Notes: generated by a model not told the origin, from the letters alone. A stretch of DNA of 32,017 nt from an uncultured Chlorobiaceae bacterium (GCA_903839405.1 CAIMCD010000040.1:1-32017), one strand, 5' to 3'. Positions 1 to 8,954 are shown, counted from the first letter of the stretch. Numbers and translations: made by a program.

Positions 1-243
1 AATGGTGGTTTCGCGCTGGTTGGTAATGCCGATAGCCGTGACCGGTTCATGAGAGCCGCCACGCAGCTCCCTCACCCCTTCGACAACGCTTCGCCAGATC
101 TCTTCCGGATCATGCTCCACCCAACCCTCCCGGGGGTAGAGCTGGGTTATCTCCCTGTAGGCTTTGGCAATAAGGTCGCCCTCCGGTGTATAGAGCATAG
201 AGGTGGTGCCGGTGGTACCCTGATCAAGAGCAAGAATAGCCAT
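1..243 (-). CDS. glpK: Glycerol kinase, N-terminal part (runs off the window)
   Basis: The minus strand from the ATG at 241-243 is open to the left edge and encodes the first 81 residues of an FGGY-family sugar kinase. The start MAILALDQGTTGTTSMLY carries the ATP phosphate-binding motif DQGTTGT typical of glycerol kinase. It is followed by EGWVEHDPEEIWRS and GITNQRETT, both hallmark glycerol kinase blocks, the latter including the substrate-side NQRET motif. The family enzyme makes sn-glycerol 3-phosphate from glycerol and ATP in the cytoplasm. About 410 residues of the usual 500 lie outside the window, so integrity cannot be judged. The upstream neighbour on the same strand ends 104 bases away. 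No strong Shine-Dalgarno is visible, only a weak CTGGAAG before the ATG. Confidence 0.9.
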   Translation of the reverse strand, partial: MAILALDQGTTGTTSMLYTPEGDLIAKAYREITQLYPREGWVEHDPEEIWRSVVEGVRELRGGSHEPVTAIGITNQRETTI

Positions 244-347
244 GCTTCCAGAGATGCGTTATCTAAGGGTTGGATTTCAGCAGGTAAAATAGCTATTCGC
301 CGTAACATCTCCTTCGGCTCACCGAACTCAAACGATGACGAAGCGCT

Positions 348-1928
348 TTACTTCCGCAGAATCTCCCGGGCGCAGAACCAGCCGCTGAGGATCGCTCCGG
401 TAAAACCACCACCGGGGTTTGCCCAGGCCGAAGCGAAGTAGAGATTTTTTACCGGCGAGCTGTTCGACGGACGATGCAGAATGCCGGATTGTTCGGGCAG
501 TTGCGCATAACCGTAGATGGAGCCGCCGGGATTGAGGGTATAGCGCTGCACGGTTTTGGCCGTACCGAGTTCATAGTACTCAATCTCCTCGCTGATGCCC
601 GGAATGAGCTTCTCAAGCTTTTTGATAAAGGTTTGCGCCACCAGCTCCTTTTTTGCCCTGTAAGCCTCTTCGTCAAGTCCTTCCCAGTCGCTCAGATAAT
701 CGATAGTACAGAGTGAGCCGAAACTCTTCCCTTTCGGCGAAAGGCCGGAATCAATCTGGCTGTAATCCACGAAGGTAAATCCCCTTTGGGTGAAGTCGCC
801 ATGAAGGGTTGCAACAATATCTTTCAAGGTTCGTTCCTGCTCGTTATAGACAAAAGTCACATAAGCACGGTTGCCAAGGGCTGAAACCTCTCGTTTGAAA
901 CCCAGATAAAGGTTCAGCACACAGCAAGATGGCTTGAAACCCGCAGTTTTTTTCTGAAGCAGAGCGCGCTCTTTTTCCGGGAGCATGGCCTCAACGTTTG
1001 GAATGGCGGCATTGGCCACAATGGTATCGGCAAACAGTTTTTGCTCATCCCCCTGATGCCCGCGTGTTTTCCGGCAGAGAACGCCCATCGCCTTGCCCTC
1101 CGCCGTCAGAATTTTTGTGACCAGCGTCCCGAGCATGATCGTGCCGCCGTGGCTCTTAATGTAACCGGCGAGGTAGTTGGAAAGCTCTTGCGAGCCGCCC
1201 TTGATGAAATGGCCACCGCCGCTGTAGTAACTGGCCTGCGCCATACTGTAGTAGATGAGCGAGAGCGAATAGGGATCGTCGTGATAGTAGCCAAAATTCG
1301 CCAGCAGTATCATTTTAAGCTCTTCATCACGAATGATGCGCTCCACAAATCCGCCGATGGTTGAGTACTCCCCGAAGAGCATATCCGGATGAAGCAGCGG
1401 AAAGAGCGGAAAAAGCAGCGCAGAGGTTTTGTTTGTGGCAACTGAAAGGTGGGGATAGAGCAGCGGAAAGAGCGGCATCTGCAACCGCAGCTTCCATTTT
1501 TCGACCGGCAGCCGGTTGGCCTCGCTACGTATGGCCATAATGGTGCGAAAATATTTTCTGATCCCCTTCTCCTCATCGGGAAATTGGCGCACCAATACCT
1601 TTATCGCCTCTTCACTCTTGGCCGGAATAACAATATCCGTGCGCCCATGGGTAAAGCGGTATAACTCAGGCACCTCGATAAATTGAACATGGTCAAACAC
1701 CCCGAGCTCCCTGAAAATCTCCATTTTTGGATCCTGCGGGTCGAGGCCGTCCATCTCATGGAGTCCGGCTTCAACCAGAAACCCCTTTCGTTTGAAGGTG
1801 GTAGCGCATCCGCCCGGCACGGTGTGCTGTTCAATCAACAGCACTTTTTTGCCCTCACGGGCAAGTTTGGCTCCGGCCGTGAGTCCTCCAAGCCCGCCGC
1901 CGATCACGATAACATCAAAATTTTTCAT
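348..1928 (-). CDS. CrtISO / phytoene-desaturase-like FAD oxidoreductase
   Basis: This 526-residue flavoprotein belongs to the phytoene desaturase, carotenoid isomerase (CrtISO/CrtH) and retinol saturase superfamily. The N-terminus has a Rossmann dinucleotide fold, VIVIGGGLGGLTAG at residues 6-19, then an acidic strand end (LLIEQ) and the PGGCATTF motif that marks CrtISO-like members. The C-terminus has the FAD-binding block NLYFASAWANPGGGFTGAI. Length matches the family's usual 490-530. In green sulfur bacteria such enzymes act on lycopene-type carotenoids at the membrane, or are uncharacterised paralogues; the exact substrate cannot be read from sequence. A second member of the superfamily lies at 6811-8289. 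The gene follows a Crp-type regulator on the same strand after 79 bases, so regulation by that protein is possible but unproven. Confidence 0.85.
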   Translation of the reverse strand: MKNFDVIVIGGGLGGLTAGAKLAREGKKVLLIEQHTVPGGCATTFKRKGFLVEAGLHEMDGLDPQDPKMEIFRELGVFDHVQFIEVPELYRFTHGRTDIVIPAKSEEAIKVLVRQFPDEEKGIRKYFRTIMAIRSEANRLPVEKWKLRLQMPLFPLLYPHLSVATNKTSALLFPLFPLLHPDMLFGEYSTIGGFVERIIRDEELKMILLANFGYYHDDPYSLSLIYYSMAQASYYSGGGHFIKGGSQELSNYLAGYIKSHGGTIMLGTLVTKILTAEGKAMGVLCRKTRGHQGDEQKLFADTIVANAAIPNVEAMLPEKERALLQKKTAGFKPSCCVLNLYLGFKREVSALGNRAYVTFVYNEQERTLKDIVATLHGDFTQRGFTFVDYSQIDSGLSPKGKSFGSLCTIDYLSDWEGLDEEAYRAKKELVAQTFIKKLEKLIPGISEEIEYYELGTAKTVQRYTLNPGGSIYGYAQLPEQSGILHRPSNSSPVKNLYFASAWANPGGGFTGAILSGWFCAREILRK

Positions 1929-2007
1929 AGCTTCATCCTTATTTTCAGCTCAAGTGACACTTCCCGGAAAAAGTAGCGTGCCGGATGAAGAAAAAAATTG
2001 ACAAATG

Positions 2008-2598
2008 TTACATTCGCGCGGCTTGGGTAATTTTTTTGCGGATACGGCTCAAACTCTCCCGCTCCATTCCAAGGTAGGAGGCAATATGGTAGAGGGGTAC
2101 GCGATCAAAAATGTGCGGACGGCTCTCCAGAAGCTTCAGATAGCGCTCGCTGCCGTCGAGGAACAAAAAAGATTCAACTCGTTCAACCGTAATGTTATAG
2201 GAGTATTCCGCCATCAAGCGGCCAAACCGCTCCCAGTTCTTTGATGTGTTGTAAGCATCCTGCAAGAGCTGATAATCGAAGGTGACAATTTCAGCCGCTT
2301 CGAGCGCCTCGATGTACGAACGGGATGGCTTCTGGTGCAGAAAGCTGCCAAAATCGACCATAAACTCATGTTCAAGAAAAAAATGCGAGTTGATCTCCTT
2401 GCCATCCTGCAGATAGTAGAGCCGGAATGCCCCTGAATTGACAAAGGCCATTTCTCGGCAAATCTGCCCCTCCGAAAGAATAACCTCTTGCGGCCGGATT
2501 TTTTTCAGGCTCAGAAAGGGCTCAAAAAAATCATAATCCTCATCGGTCAGAAACGGAAAGTTCTGCAGCCACCCTTTGATCTCCTCAAAATCACTCAT
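2008..2598 (-). CDS. Crp/Fnr-family transcriptional regulator
   Basis: The product is a one-domain-plus-helix-turn-helix regulator of about 196 residues. The N-terminal half reads as a cyclic-nucleotide-binding-like beta roll (VILSEGQICREMAFVNSG, then FRLYYLQDGKEINSHFF). The C-terminal third carries a helix-turn-helix of the kind PLYHIASYLGMERESLSRI. This compact form, lacking an Fnr-type cysteine cluster, is common in Bacteroidota and Chlorobiota. Ligand and targets are unknown. A GTG at 2604 would add two residues; the in-frame ATG at 2598 is chosen, but neither start has a clear ribosome-binding site. The gene lies 36 bases after the neighbouring unknown gene and 79 bases before the CrtISO-like gene, all on one strand. 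Confidence 0.85.
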   Translation of the reverse strand: MSDFEEIKGWLQNFPFLTDEDYDFFEPFLSLKKIRPQEVILSEGQICREMAFVNSGAFRLYYLQDGKEINSHFFLEHEFMVDFGSFLHQKPSRSYIEALEAAEIVTFDYQLLQDAYNTSKNWERFGRLMAEYSYNITVERVESFLFLDGSERYLKLLESRPHIFDRVPLYHIASYLGMERESLSRIRKKITQAARM

Positions 2599-2640
2599 GG
2601 TCACATTGTTGTGGATTGGATAGCGGCTGCTCAGCGCGCC

Positions 2641-3354
2641 TTATGAGAGCAGCCGGAAATCGTGGATCTCAAGGTGAATCAAAAGTGGGCCGCCGAGCGG
2701 CTTGCCTTTCGGCCCTTTCGGGGTTACCCGCCTTAAAGAGGGGTACAGAAGCCCGGCGCTGTTTTGCTTGTGCTGCAGCACAACATTGGATGCGGCGGCA
2801 AGCGGACTGATAATTTGAGCGGTATAGTCGTGCTGGATAAGACGGCCGCTCGCGCACTCAAACCTGAACCGCTGCACCCGGCTGTGGGTGGGAATCGAGT
2901 CTGGAAAGCGCGCCTCCAACGAGCCCGGCTCAAGCTCCCGCCACTCGATATCCTCACGCATGAGCAGCGCCGGGAGGGTGAAGTAATTCCATGAAGCATA
3001 GTTGGCGAAATAGCTCATATCGAGATCATCCCACCAGAAGAGCCTTCGGCCGATCTTGAAATAATCCCGCGCATTACGGCGCTCGGAAATAACATGGCCC
3101 TCTGCATTTTCCAGCCGTACATCAAGACCGTCAAGCACCCCCGTGACCGCAGGGTTTCGGCCAATCGGGGTCAAGGTGGAAAATGGCCGGTGGATATCCA
3201 TAACCATTCTGGCGCGCCGGAAAAAGGGTCGCCGTTTGAGGGTAAAGGCGAGTCCGTGAGCCGTTACCTCGGTTTCAAGAGTTTTGGCGCTCTGCCAGAT
3301 CGCGCGGCCTCCGTAGGCCGCAATTGCTTTTTCCGCTGTTTCTGTCAGGCTCAT
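2641..3354 (-). CDS. Conserved-looking hypothetical protein (237 aa)
   Basis: I do not recognise this family with certainty. The protein is soluble, 237 residues, without a signal peptide or membrane segment. It is rich in arginine and aromatic residues (ARDYFKIGRRLFWWDDLDMS, then SWNYFTLPALLMRED), and the run of alternating strands suggests a beta-rich, possibly lipoprotein-carrier-like fold; that is a guess. The ATG at 3352-3354 lies 6 bases after the stop of the upstream DUF2141 gene, so the two are probably co-transcribed and translationally linked, because no Shine-Dalgarno is seen. The coding sequence is intact and its base composition resembles its neighbours. Confidence 0.7.
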   Translation of the reverse strand: MSLTETAEKAIAAYGGRAIWQSAKTLETEVTAHGLAFTLKRRPFFRRARMVMDIHRPFSTLTPIGRNPAVTGVLDGLDVRLENAEGHVISERRNARDYFKIGRRLFWWDDLDMSYFANYASWNYFTLPALLMREDIEWRELEPGSLEARFPDSIPTHSRVQRFRFECASGRLIQHDYTAQIISPLAAASNVVLQHKQNSAGLLYPSLRRVTPKGPKGKPLGGPLLIHLEIHDFRLLS

Positions 3355-3360
3355 AGGGAG

Positions 3361-3849
3361 TTACAGATAGTGCAGTTCAATATTGAGATCAACTTCACTT
3401 TGGTCGAGGATGAACTTTGAATCGGCAAACGAGGGCGGGCCGAAATGGCCTTTCGCGTTATTGGAGCACCCCACGCCCTCTTTTGGTATGCCGATCAGAA
3501 AAACCGTGTCGAGCTTGCCATTGCTGTTTTCATCGTGGAAAACGCTGACCGCGTAAGTGCCGTAAGCAATTGCGTCAAACACCACCTCGCACTTCTGGTC
3601 ATTGGCCTGCACAATCTTTTTCTGCGCCGCCTTGGCCAGCTTCACCGGAAACCCATCCTTGGAGGTATAGAGCGCCACCACCAATTGCCCGGTGGTGTTG
3701 CGCAGCTTGCTGAACTGCACCTTTATGGAGCCAGTTTGAACCGCTACGACAGCGGCCGGAACCGGAGTTGCATCCGCACCACTCTCCTCAGCAAATCCCC
3801 TGACCGAAAAGGCCATCAAAAGGAAAAGAAGTATAAAAGCTTTTTTCAT
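3361..3849 (-). CDS. DUF2141-domain exported protein
   Basis: The protein has 162 residues. Residues 1-20 form a typical Sec signal peptide (MKKAFILLFLLMAFSVRGFA), probably cleaved after FAEE or nearby, so the product is periplasmic or outer-membrane associated. The mature part matches the DUF2141 pattern: a strand-rich domain with GQLVVALYTSKDGFP, then YAVSVFHDENSNGKLDT, where the DENSNGKLD segment is the signature and resembles a calcium-binding loop, ending with GxPPSFxDSKF. Members are common in Bacteroidota and Chlorobiota, but their role is unknown. It is the first gene of a likely two-gene unit with the 237-residue protein downstream. Confidence 0.85.
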   Translation of the reverse strand: MKKAFILLFLLMAFSVRGFAEESGADATPVPAAVVAVQTGSIKVQFSKLRNTTGQLVVALYTSKDGFPVKLAKAAQKKIVQANDQKCEVVFDAIAYGTYAVSVFHDENSNGKLDTVFLIGIPKEGVGCSNNAKGHFGPPSFADSKFILDQSEVDLNIELHYL

Positions 3850-3976
3850 GGATAACTATGGGTTTAGAATAATCAAACCAGTCGCGGGTACGTTGTGACC
3901 TACCGGAAATATAAGGTATTGAGCAAAGAGTTTTCTGGCTATGGGAACAAAATCACAAGAATTGAGAGCATTGCAA

Positions 3977-4618
3977 TCACGAGTTCCCCCGGCGGCGTTG
4001 TGAGCGGATGCGGTAGAGGCGTTCGGTAAATCCGCCCTTTTGTTCAAATGATTTTGCCAGGGCATTGAGCTGGCGATCAAGCAGGTAACAGCAAAGGTTT
4101 AGCAGGGAGAGTGTTGCATTAGCTACAAACACTGAAGCCAACAGTGACTTACACGGACTGTCAGGGACACGCACCTGAGAAGTGGCGTCGGTGATGGTCT
4201 GTGTTTGACGGTGCAGCTTTTGCTCTTCCGAAACCCAGTTGCGCAGTTCGTCCATGCTGCTGCAGCGAAGTGCTTTAAACCGCATCAGTGCAGGGTGGTC
4301 GGGCCGCCATTCCGCCAGTCGCCTCTGGCGGAGGTAATCTTCGTAGTCGAGGCGCAGCTCTTCGAGGCTGGCCCGGGCCACGCTAGTCAGTTTGAGTTCG
4401 GTTTTTTTGGAGGTTCCTGAGGCCTGGCTCCCTTCGGCGATGTTCTGCACGCCGGAACGGGCGGCCTGAACCATCTGGTCGCGGGTTCGGCTGCGTTGGT
4501 CAATGTAGCGCTCAGCAAAGCGCACGGTCACGTCATAAATCAGTTGCGCAAGCTGAAAGCTCTTTAACTTGCGGTAACCACCATGTTTCCCGATGAGCGG
4601 TTCCTGGCTCATATTCAT
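3977..4618 (-). CDS. Four-helix-bundle protein with suffix domain
   Basis: The 213-residue product is almost wholly helical. Residues 15-110 match the four-helix-bundle family related to proteins found in 23S rRNA intervening sequences (SFQLAQLIYDVTVRFAERYI, QMVQAARSGVQNIAEGSQA, then ASLEELRLDYEDYLRQ). The rest matches the extended version carrying a 'suffix' domain (HPALMRFKAL, then ATLSLLNLCCYLLDRQLNAL). No enzymatic residues are known for the family and its cellular role is obscure; such genes are often scattered singletons near variable loci. Here it stands alone on the minus strand, 88 bases from the DNA-repair pair downstream of it in coordinates. The C-terminal tail is very basic (RLYRIRSQRRRGNS). 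Confidence 0.8.
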   Translation of the reverse strand: MNMSQEPLIGKHGGYRKLKSFQLAQLIYDVTVRFAERYIDQRSRTRDQMVQAARSGVQNIAEGSQASGTSKKTELKLTSVARASLEELRLDYEDYLRQRRLAEWRPDHPALMRFKALRCSSMDELRNWVSEEQKLHRQTQTITDATSQVRVPDSPCKSLLASVFVANATLSLLNLCCYLLDRQLNALAKSFEQKGGFTERLYRIRSQRRRGNS

Positions 4619-4706
4619 GCGGCAACGTGATTAAAGAGAGGGACTCCCTACCTTCTATAACGCTGAAACGCAACAGGGCGGTAAAAAAGTCACGTTACAA
4701 CACCGC

Positions 4707-5453
4707 TTACTCCCCCTGCTTCTCGGTCAGATATTTCCAGTACTTCATCGGCATGTTGGATTTCTGGAGACGCGGGTTTTTTCGGTCAGGGATGGCGATG
4801 GTTTTAAAGAAGGTCTGCCACATGGCCTGAACCTTTTTCTCTTCATCGGAGAGAGCGGGTGTGGTGAACTGCTCGATGGTACCAAAGCGGAGCGAACCGT
4901 TGTTCCAGCGGGCGGCGGTGCGGCGGCGGACATCGTAGAGAAACCAGTGCTGCGCGCGGAGCCGGCGGCTGAAGTGCCAGGCGAGGGGGTGAAGAATGTT
5001 GTGGTCGGGCTCCATTTTGGCAAGGTAGGCGCCATCCTGAAGTTTTTCAAAGCGCAGAAGCCCTTTCATGCGGTGAAGTTCCCGCTCCGCCTTTCGGGAA
5101 ACCGTCACAATATCGCGCACGCCCGGATGGGTGAGGTGGCCCTTGACCTTGTCGCCATGCGTAAAGGCCAGGGCAACATAGTGAAGCAGGCTTGTCTCCA
5201 TCCCCTCCTTTTCAGCAAGCATAAAGGTGTAAAGGGTGTGGGCGGCATCGGGCGCATGGTGGCGCAAGCGGAAAAAGAGCGATTCGGCAAGGGTTGCATC
5301 GGTAGCGATAAAAAAGCCCTCCTCAAAAAGGGTATCCTTGCGCTCCAGAAGCAGCACCTGCTCGGGATCAGGCTCCTCCTCAATAATCCATGCTATGGCC
5401 GAAAGCAGGCCGTCGGCCGTGCCGTCGTAGAGGTAACGATTCATACAACTCAT
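4707..5453 (-). CDS. DUF4130 / TIGR03915-type DNA metabolism protein
   Basis: The protein has 248 residues and starts with MNRYLYDGTADGLLSAIAW, the characteristic opening of the TIGR03915 (DUF4130) family. In many bacteria this domain is fused to, or encoded beside, an UdgX-like uracil-DNA glycosylase; here it is free-standing. Later blocks HYVALAFTHGDKVKGHLTH, LLRFEKLQDGAYLAKMEPDH and HNILHPLAWHFSRRL also fit. Its start codon overlaps the stop of the upstream radical SAM gene as ATGA at 5450-5453, so the two are translationally coupled. The family is assigned to DNA repair or modification by association only; no reaction has been established to my knowledge. A second ATG lies three codons inside (5444) and is closer to the conserved family start. 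Confidence 0.85.
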   Translation of the reverse strand: MSCMNRYLYDGTADGLLSAIAWIIEEEPDPEQVLLLERKDTLFEEGFFIATDATLAESLFFRLRHHAPDAAHTLYTFMLAEKEGMETSLLHYVALAFTHGDKVKGHLTHPGVRDIVTVSRKAERELHRMKGLLRFEKLQDGAYLAKMEPDHNILHPLAWHFSRRLRAQHWFLYDVRRRTAARWNNGSLRFGTIEQFTTPALSDEEKKVQAMWQTFFKTIAIPDRKNPRLQKSNMPMKYWKYLTEKQGE

Positions 5454-6712
5454 GCAAAAATACCGGGCAGTACCAGTTGGCGAGAGGGTGCCGGAAGTGC
5501 GGCTTCGCGGTTGCCGGGAAGCAGCAGTTGCTGGCGCAAAAAAGCCTCTGGCCGGTCGGGTTTTTCAAAACTCCTGCCGGAGCAGGTGATAAAATATTTG
5601 GCCCGCTTCATCACCACGCCGATTTTTTTCATCCCTTCGGGCGTCAAGGAGGAGAAGCGGCGTGCCGCCAGAATGCGTTTGGCCGAGGTGACCCCGATGC
5701 CCGGCACGCGGAGCAAGGTCGCGTAGTCGGCCCGGCTGACTTCAACCGGAAAGAACTCCGGATGGCGCAAAGCCCAAGCGGTCTTGGGATCAAACGCCTC
5801 ATCGAGATGGGGTGCATCATCGGAAAGGATCTCCTCGGCGGAAAAGCCGTAGAAGCGTAAAAGCCAGTCGGCCTGGTAGAGCCGGTGCTCACGCAGGAGC
5901 GGCGGCGCAGCCAGCACCGGCAAGCGGTTATCCGCACTGACCGGCACATAGGCCGAGTAGTAGACCCGCTTGAGGTTCATTTTTTTGTACAACCCCTGCG
6001 AAAGGCGCAAAATCTGGAAATCGTTCTCGGGGCTCGCCCCGATAATCATCTGGGTGCTCTGGCCAGCCGGAGCAAAGCGCGGAGCCCGGCGGCTGCTTTT
6101 GCGCTCTACCAAGCTGCTCGTGATCTCCCGCCCGATCAGCGCCATCGGCTCCAGAATGGAGTGCTTCTGTTTCTGGGGCGCAAGCCGCTGCAGCGAAGCC
6201 GCTGAAGGAAGTTCGATGTTCACGCTGATACGGTCGGCATAGAGCCCGGCCTTTTGCACCAGTTCACTGCTGCAGCCGGGAATGATTTTCATGTGGATAT
6301 AGCCGCCGAAATGCTCCTCGGTGCGCAGGGTTTCAACAACCCTGACCATGCGCTCCATGGTGTGATCGGGGCTTTGAAAGACGGCCGAGCTTAAAAACAG
6401 CCCCTCAATATAGTTGCGGCGGTAGAAATCAAGGGTAAGCTGAACCACCTCTCGGGCCGTGAAGGAGGTTCGCTCACCGGGATTGCTGGAACGGTTGACA
6501 CAGTAGGCACAGTCGTAGCGGCACTCGTTGGAGAGCAGGATTTTGAGCAGCGAAATGCAGCGGCCATCGTCCGACCAGGAGTGGCAGATACCACCCAAAG
6601 AGGTATTGCCGGTGCCGCACGAAGGCCCCTCACGGCGGCTCCCGCTGGAAGCACACGAAGCATCATAACGCGCCGCGCCGGAGAGAATCTGTAATTTTGC
6701 CAGGGTATCCAT
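5450..6712 (-). CDS. Putative DNA modification/repair radical SAM protein (TIGR03916-type)
   Basis: The product has 420 residues. The radical SAM cluster motif CxxxCxxC is present at Cys64, Cys68 and Cys71 (NECRYDCAYC), and two further cysteine patches precede it (PSCGTGNTS, GICHSWSDDGRC), as is typical of this family. The centre is a TIM-barrel-like stretch (NYIEGLFLSSAVF, MKIIPGCSSELV). The C-terminus, about residues 340-390, carries a helix-hairpin-helix, VPGIGVTSAKRILAARR, which usually contacts DNA. The family always travels with the TIGR03915 protein, here the next gene with an ATGA overlap. A nucleic-acid-directed radical reaction is inferred; the product is unknown. No strong ribosome-binding site precedes the ATG. 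Confidence 0.88.
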   Translation of the reverse strand: MDTLAKLQILSGAARYDASCASSGSRREGPSCGTGNTSLGGICHSWSDDGRCISLLKILLSNECRYDCAYCVNRSSNPGERTSFTAREVVQLTLDFYRRNYIEGLFLSSAVFQSPDHTMERMVRVVETLRTEEHFGGYIHMKIIPGCSSELVQKAGLYADRISVNIELPSAASLQRLAPQKQKHSILEPMALIGREITSSLVERKSSRRAPRFAPAGQSTQMIIGASPENDFQILRLSQGLYKKMNLKRVYYSAYVPVSADNRLPVLAAPPLLREHRLYQADWLLRFYGFSAEEILSDDAPHLDEAFDPKTAWALRHPEFFPVEVSRADYATLLRVPGIGVTSAKRILAARRFSSLTPEGMKKIGVVMKRAKYFITCSGRSFEKPDRPEAFLRQQLLLPGNREAALPAPSRQLVLPGIFA

Positions 6713-6810
6713 AGGGGTGAAATATAGCGAAGAAAGAGCAAAAGAGCGCGCAGAAGTACCGCTCTCTTCACCTTATTTCTCCTGAAACTGGACGTTCCAT
6801 CGACTCCCAT

Positions 6811-8289
6811 TCAGAGCTTGATTTTTGCGGCTTTTCGGCGCACAAGCTCGACAACCCTTCGGGCACCGGTCACCACACCGGGGAGAGACTGGCCGGGAAA
6901 GATGGAGTCGCCGACAAGAAAGAGATTCTCAAACCGGGTAACGGGCGAGCGCACCCCGAAGAGCGAGCATTGGGGATAGCCGCCCACGTGACCGTGAAAG
7001 CGACCGGTATAGCGCTCCCAACTCACCGGCGTGGCGGCCGTTATGCTCCTGATGGCCTGGCGTGCAAGAGGAAAGTGTTCTGAAAAGAGATCCAACGTCC
7101 GCTCGGTATACCTATTTTTCAGCTCCATATAGGCCGCCTCTCCCCGCTCCCGGGCCTCAAACCACGCTTCCGGCCGTGCATGGGTAGAGATGGTGACGGC
7201 ACAAAGCCCTTCGGGAGCGCGACCCGGCTCGTCAGTGGGCGAAAATGAGACAAAGATGGAGTTCCCTTCGCCAAGCTCCCCGCTCTGGCCGACAAGCTGC
7301 AGATGATGGGCCCGGAGATCGGTGAAGAGGGCCGCCTCCATGCCCAAATAGAGCGTAAACGCACTCCAGTAGGGAGAGAGCGCCCTCGGAGCTGCCGCCA
7401 CACACTCCTCTCCGGTGAGCCGCACAAGACTCTCCGGCGTCAGGTTGGCAAGCACCATATCTGCCGCAAGAGCACTGCCGTCAGAAGTTTCCACGCCAAT
7501 CACCTGCCGGCGTACCGAGTCGATGCGGTTAACCTCTTTACGATAGAGCACCGCCCCGCCATGTGCTTCAATGAAAGCAGCAAGCCGCTCGGCAATGCTG
7601 CCCATCCCTCCTTTGACCCGGTAAGCGCCAGCCGCCGGAAGGTCAAGCGCTATGGCGGCATTAAGGGCATTGGCATAGGGTGAAGTGGTCTGAACGGAAA
7701 CAAGAAGCTGGCTGTCAATAAAGCGCACAAACTCCAGATCGGTATCGAGAGCGTGCCGCTTAAGCCATTGAAGGGTTGTTGTTGTCGCAAATTGCAAGAG
7801 ACGGGCGGTTCCGGGGAGCTGTGAAAGCGCACTCAAAACAAGATGCCTAGCGTCACCCACACTTTGTATAGGCCATGCAAGCCCATTTTTGGAGAGATGC
7901 CAGAGCAGTTTTGCCAGCCGGGCCTGCTCATCCCAGAAGGGTGCCGAACGGGGAAAGTGGTGGATGATCTCGCTCCGTTGCCTTGAAAGGTCAAGCTGCA
8001 GGTTCTTGTGGCGGTAGTGCCAGGCAACCGCTTCCGGTGTGACCGGCCACCCAATCCCGAGTTCCTCGCCCAAGCTCGCCATCGGTCCACCGGGATGAAA
8101 GCCGCACCCCATGGTCGCTCCGGCATCAAATCGGTAACCGCCGCGCGAAAAGGTTGCGGCGCACCCGCCGGCGTACTCCTCGGCTTCAAGCACCGTAACC
8201 TGAGCACCTTTATGGGCGAGCAGGGCTCCGGCGGCAAGCCCACCGACTCCCGCGCCAATAACAACAACGTTCAGCTCCTGCACTTTCAT
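6811..8289 (-). CDS. CrtD/CrtISO-like carotenoid FAD oxidoreductase
   Basis: A second flavoprotein of the phytoene desaturase superfamily, 492 residues from the chosen ATG. The N-terminus has the dinucleotide-binding loop VVVIGAGVGGLAAGALLA and the motif YAGGCAATFSRGGYRFDAGA. The C-terminus has FLVGDSIFPGQSLPGVVTGA, the usual FAD-contacting end in bacterial C-3',4' desaturases (CrtD) and CrtISO. The substrate is probably a carotenoid, since green sulfur bacteria make chlorobactene-type pigments, but desaturase, isomerase and hydratase-linked roles cannot be separated here. A longer reading from a TTG at 8310 exists; the ATG at 8287-8289 is preferred because GGAGAG lies five bases upstream. 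The gene is 98 bases from the radical SAM gene on the same strand. Confidence 0.85.
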   Translation of the reverse strand: MKVQELNVVVIGAGVGGLAAGALLAHKGAQVTVLEAEEYAGGCAATFSRGGYRFDAGATMGCGFHPGGPMASLGEELGIGWPVTPEAVAWHYRHKNLQLDLSRQRSEIIHHFPRSAPFWDEQARLAKLLWHLSKNGLAWPIQSVGDARHLVLSALSQLPGTARLLQFATTTTLQWLKRHALDTDLEFVRFIDSQLLVSVQTTSPYANALNAAIALDLPAAGAYRVKGGMGSIAERLAAFIEAHGGAVLYRKEVNRIDSVRRQVIGVETSDGSALAADMVLANLTPESLVRLTGEECVAAAPRALSPYWSAFTLYLGMEAALFTDLRAHHLQLVGQSGELGEGNSIFVSFSPTDEPGRAPEGLCAVTISTHARPEAWFEARERGEAAYMELKNRYTERTLDLFSEHFPLARQAIRSITAATPVSWERYTGRFHGHVGGYPQCSLFGVRSPVTRFENLFLVGDSIFPGQSLPGVVTGARRVVELVRRKAAKIKL

Positions 8290-8398
8290 TAAACTCTCCA
8301 ATCTCTCCAATGGTTAACCCTTCCGCTTCAGGATTAACCACTAAACTCCTTTTGAAAGTTCTTCAGGATAAGCACAATGCTGAACCAAAAAGAGTCCA

Positions 8399-8887
8399 CT
8401 ACTCCTCCAAAAGCAAGAGATGGAGCTGGGTTTTAAGCATATCAGGCGAGGTATCAGCCTGATCGTTCAGATATATCTCATACGATACACCGCTCAGAGT
8501 GAGATGGTTGTCGTCACTCCACTTCAAAAGAAAATCGTATGCCGGCTCGATCTCTTCATAGGGGCCGATATAGAGCGTGGTGACCGCTCTTGCCGCAGGA
8601 GTTCTGGAAGGGGTGCCAGCCGCATGAATGGAGCCCGACCCCTCAAACGGCTCATCGACCGGAAAACCGAATTCAACCTCAAGATCCTCCATATCCATGT
8701 TGTAGTAGAGCGCAAAGGGCGGCCCGCCCGGTTTTTTGCCATGCTCCGTGAGTAACTGGAGAATGGAAGCATAGCCATGGCTAAAGAGCAGAGGAATGGC
8801 ACTGACCTTGGTACGGGCATGGATGGTAAGAGCTGGACTGGAGTGAAGCTCAAGCAGCTCCGGCTGAAATGCGCATTCGAAATCCAT
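8399..8887 (-). CDS. GyrI-like / AraC effector-binding-domain protein
   Basis: This free-standing GyrI-like small-molecule-binding domain has 162 residues. The pattern fits the family: an opening strand LLELHSSPALTIHARTKVSA, a middle helix, the acidic stretch MDMEDLEVEFGFPVDEPFEG, the strand-rich RAVTTLYIGPYEEIEPAYDFLLKW and the closing YEIYLND...MLKTQLHLLL. It lacks a DNA-binding helix-turn-helix, so it is a stand-alone ligand-binding or cyclopropanoid-hydrolase-like member rather than an AraC regulator. The start is supported by AGGAG seven bases upstream. It lies 109 bases upstream of the carotenoid flavoprotein gene on the same strand; a shared function is not evident. Confidence 0.8.
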   Translation of the reverse strand: MDFECAFQPELLELHSSPALTIHARTKVSAIPLLFSHGYASILQLLTEHGKKPGGPPFALYYNMDMEDLEVEFGFPVDEPFEGSGSIHAAGTPSRTPAARAVTTLYIGPYEEIEPAYDFLLKWSDDNHLTLSGVSYEIYLNDQADTSPDMLKTQLHLLLLEE

Positions 8888-8954
8888 GGTGTTCTCCTGT
8901 TATTTCGGTTGCGACGAAAAAAGAAGAAGAGAGAAGAATGCTAGGAAAGACGAG

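Noticed and set aside
49..441. Plus-strand open frame of 130 codons
   Set aside because: It is antisense to the glycerol kinase start and to the end of the CrtISO-like gene; the minus-strand products have clear family motifs and this frame has none.
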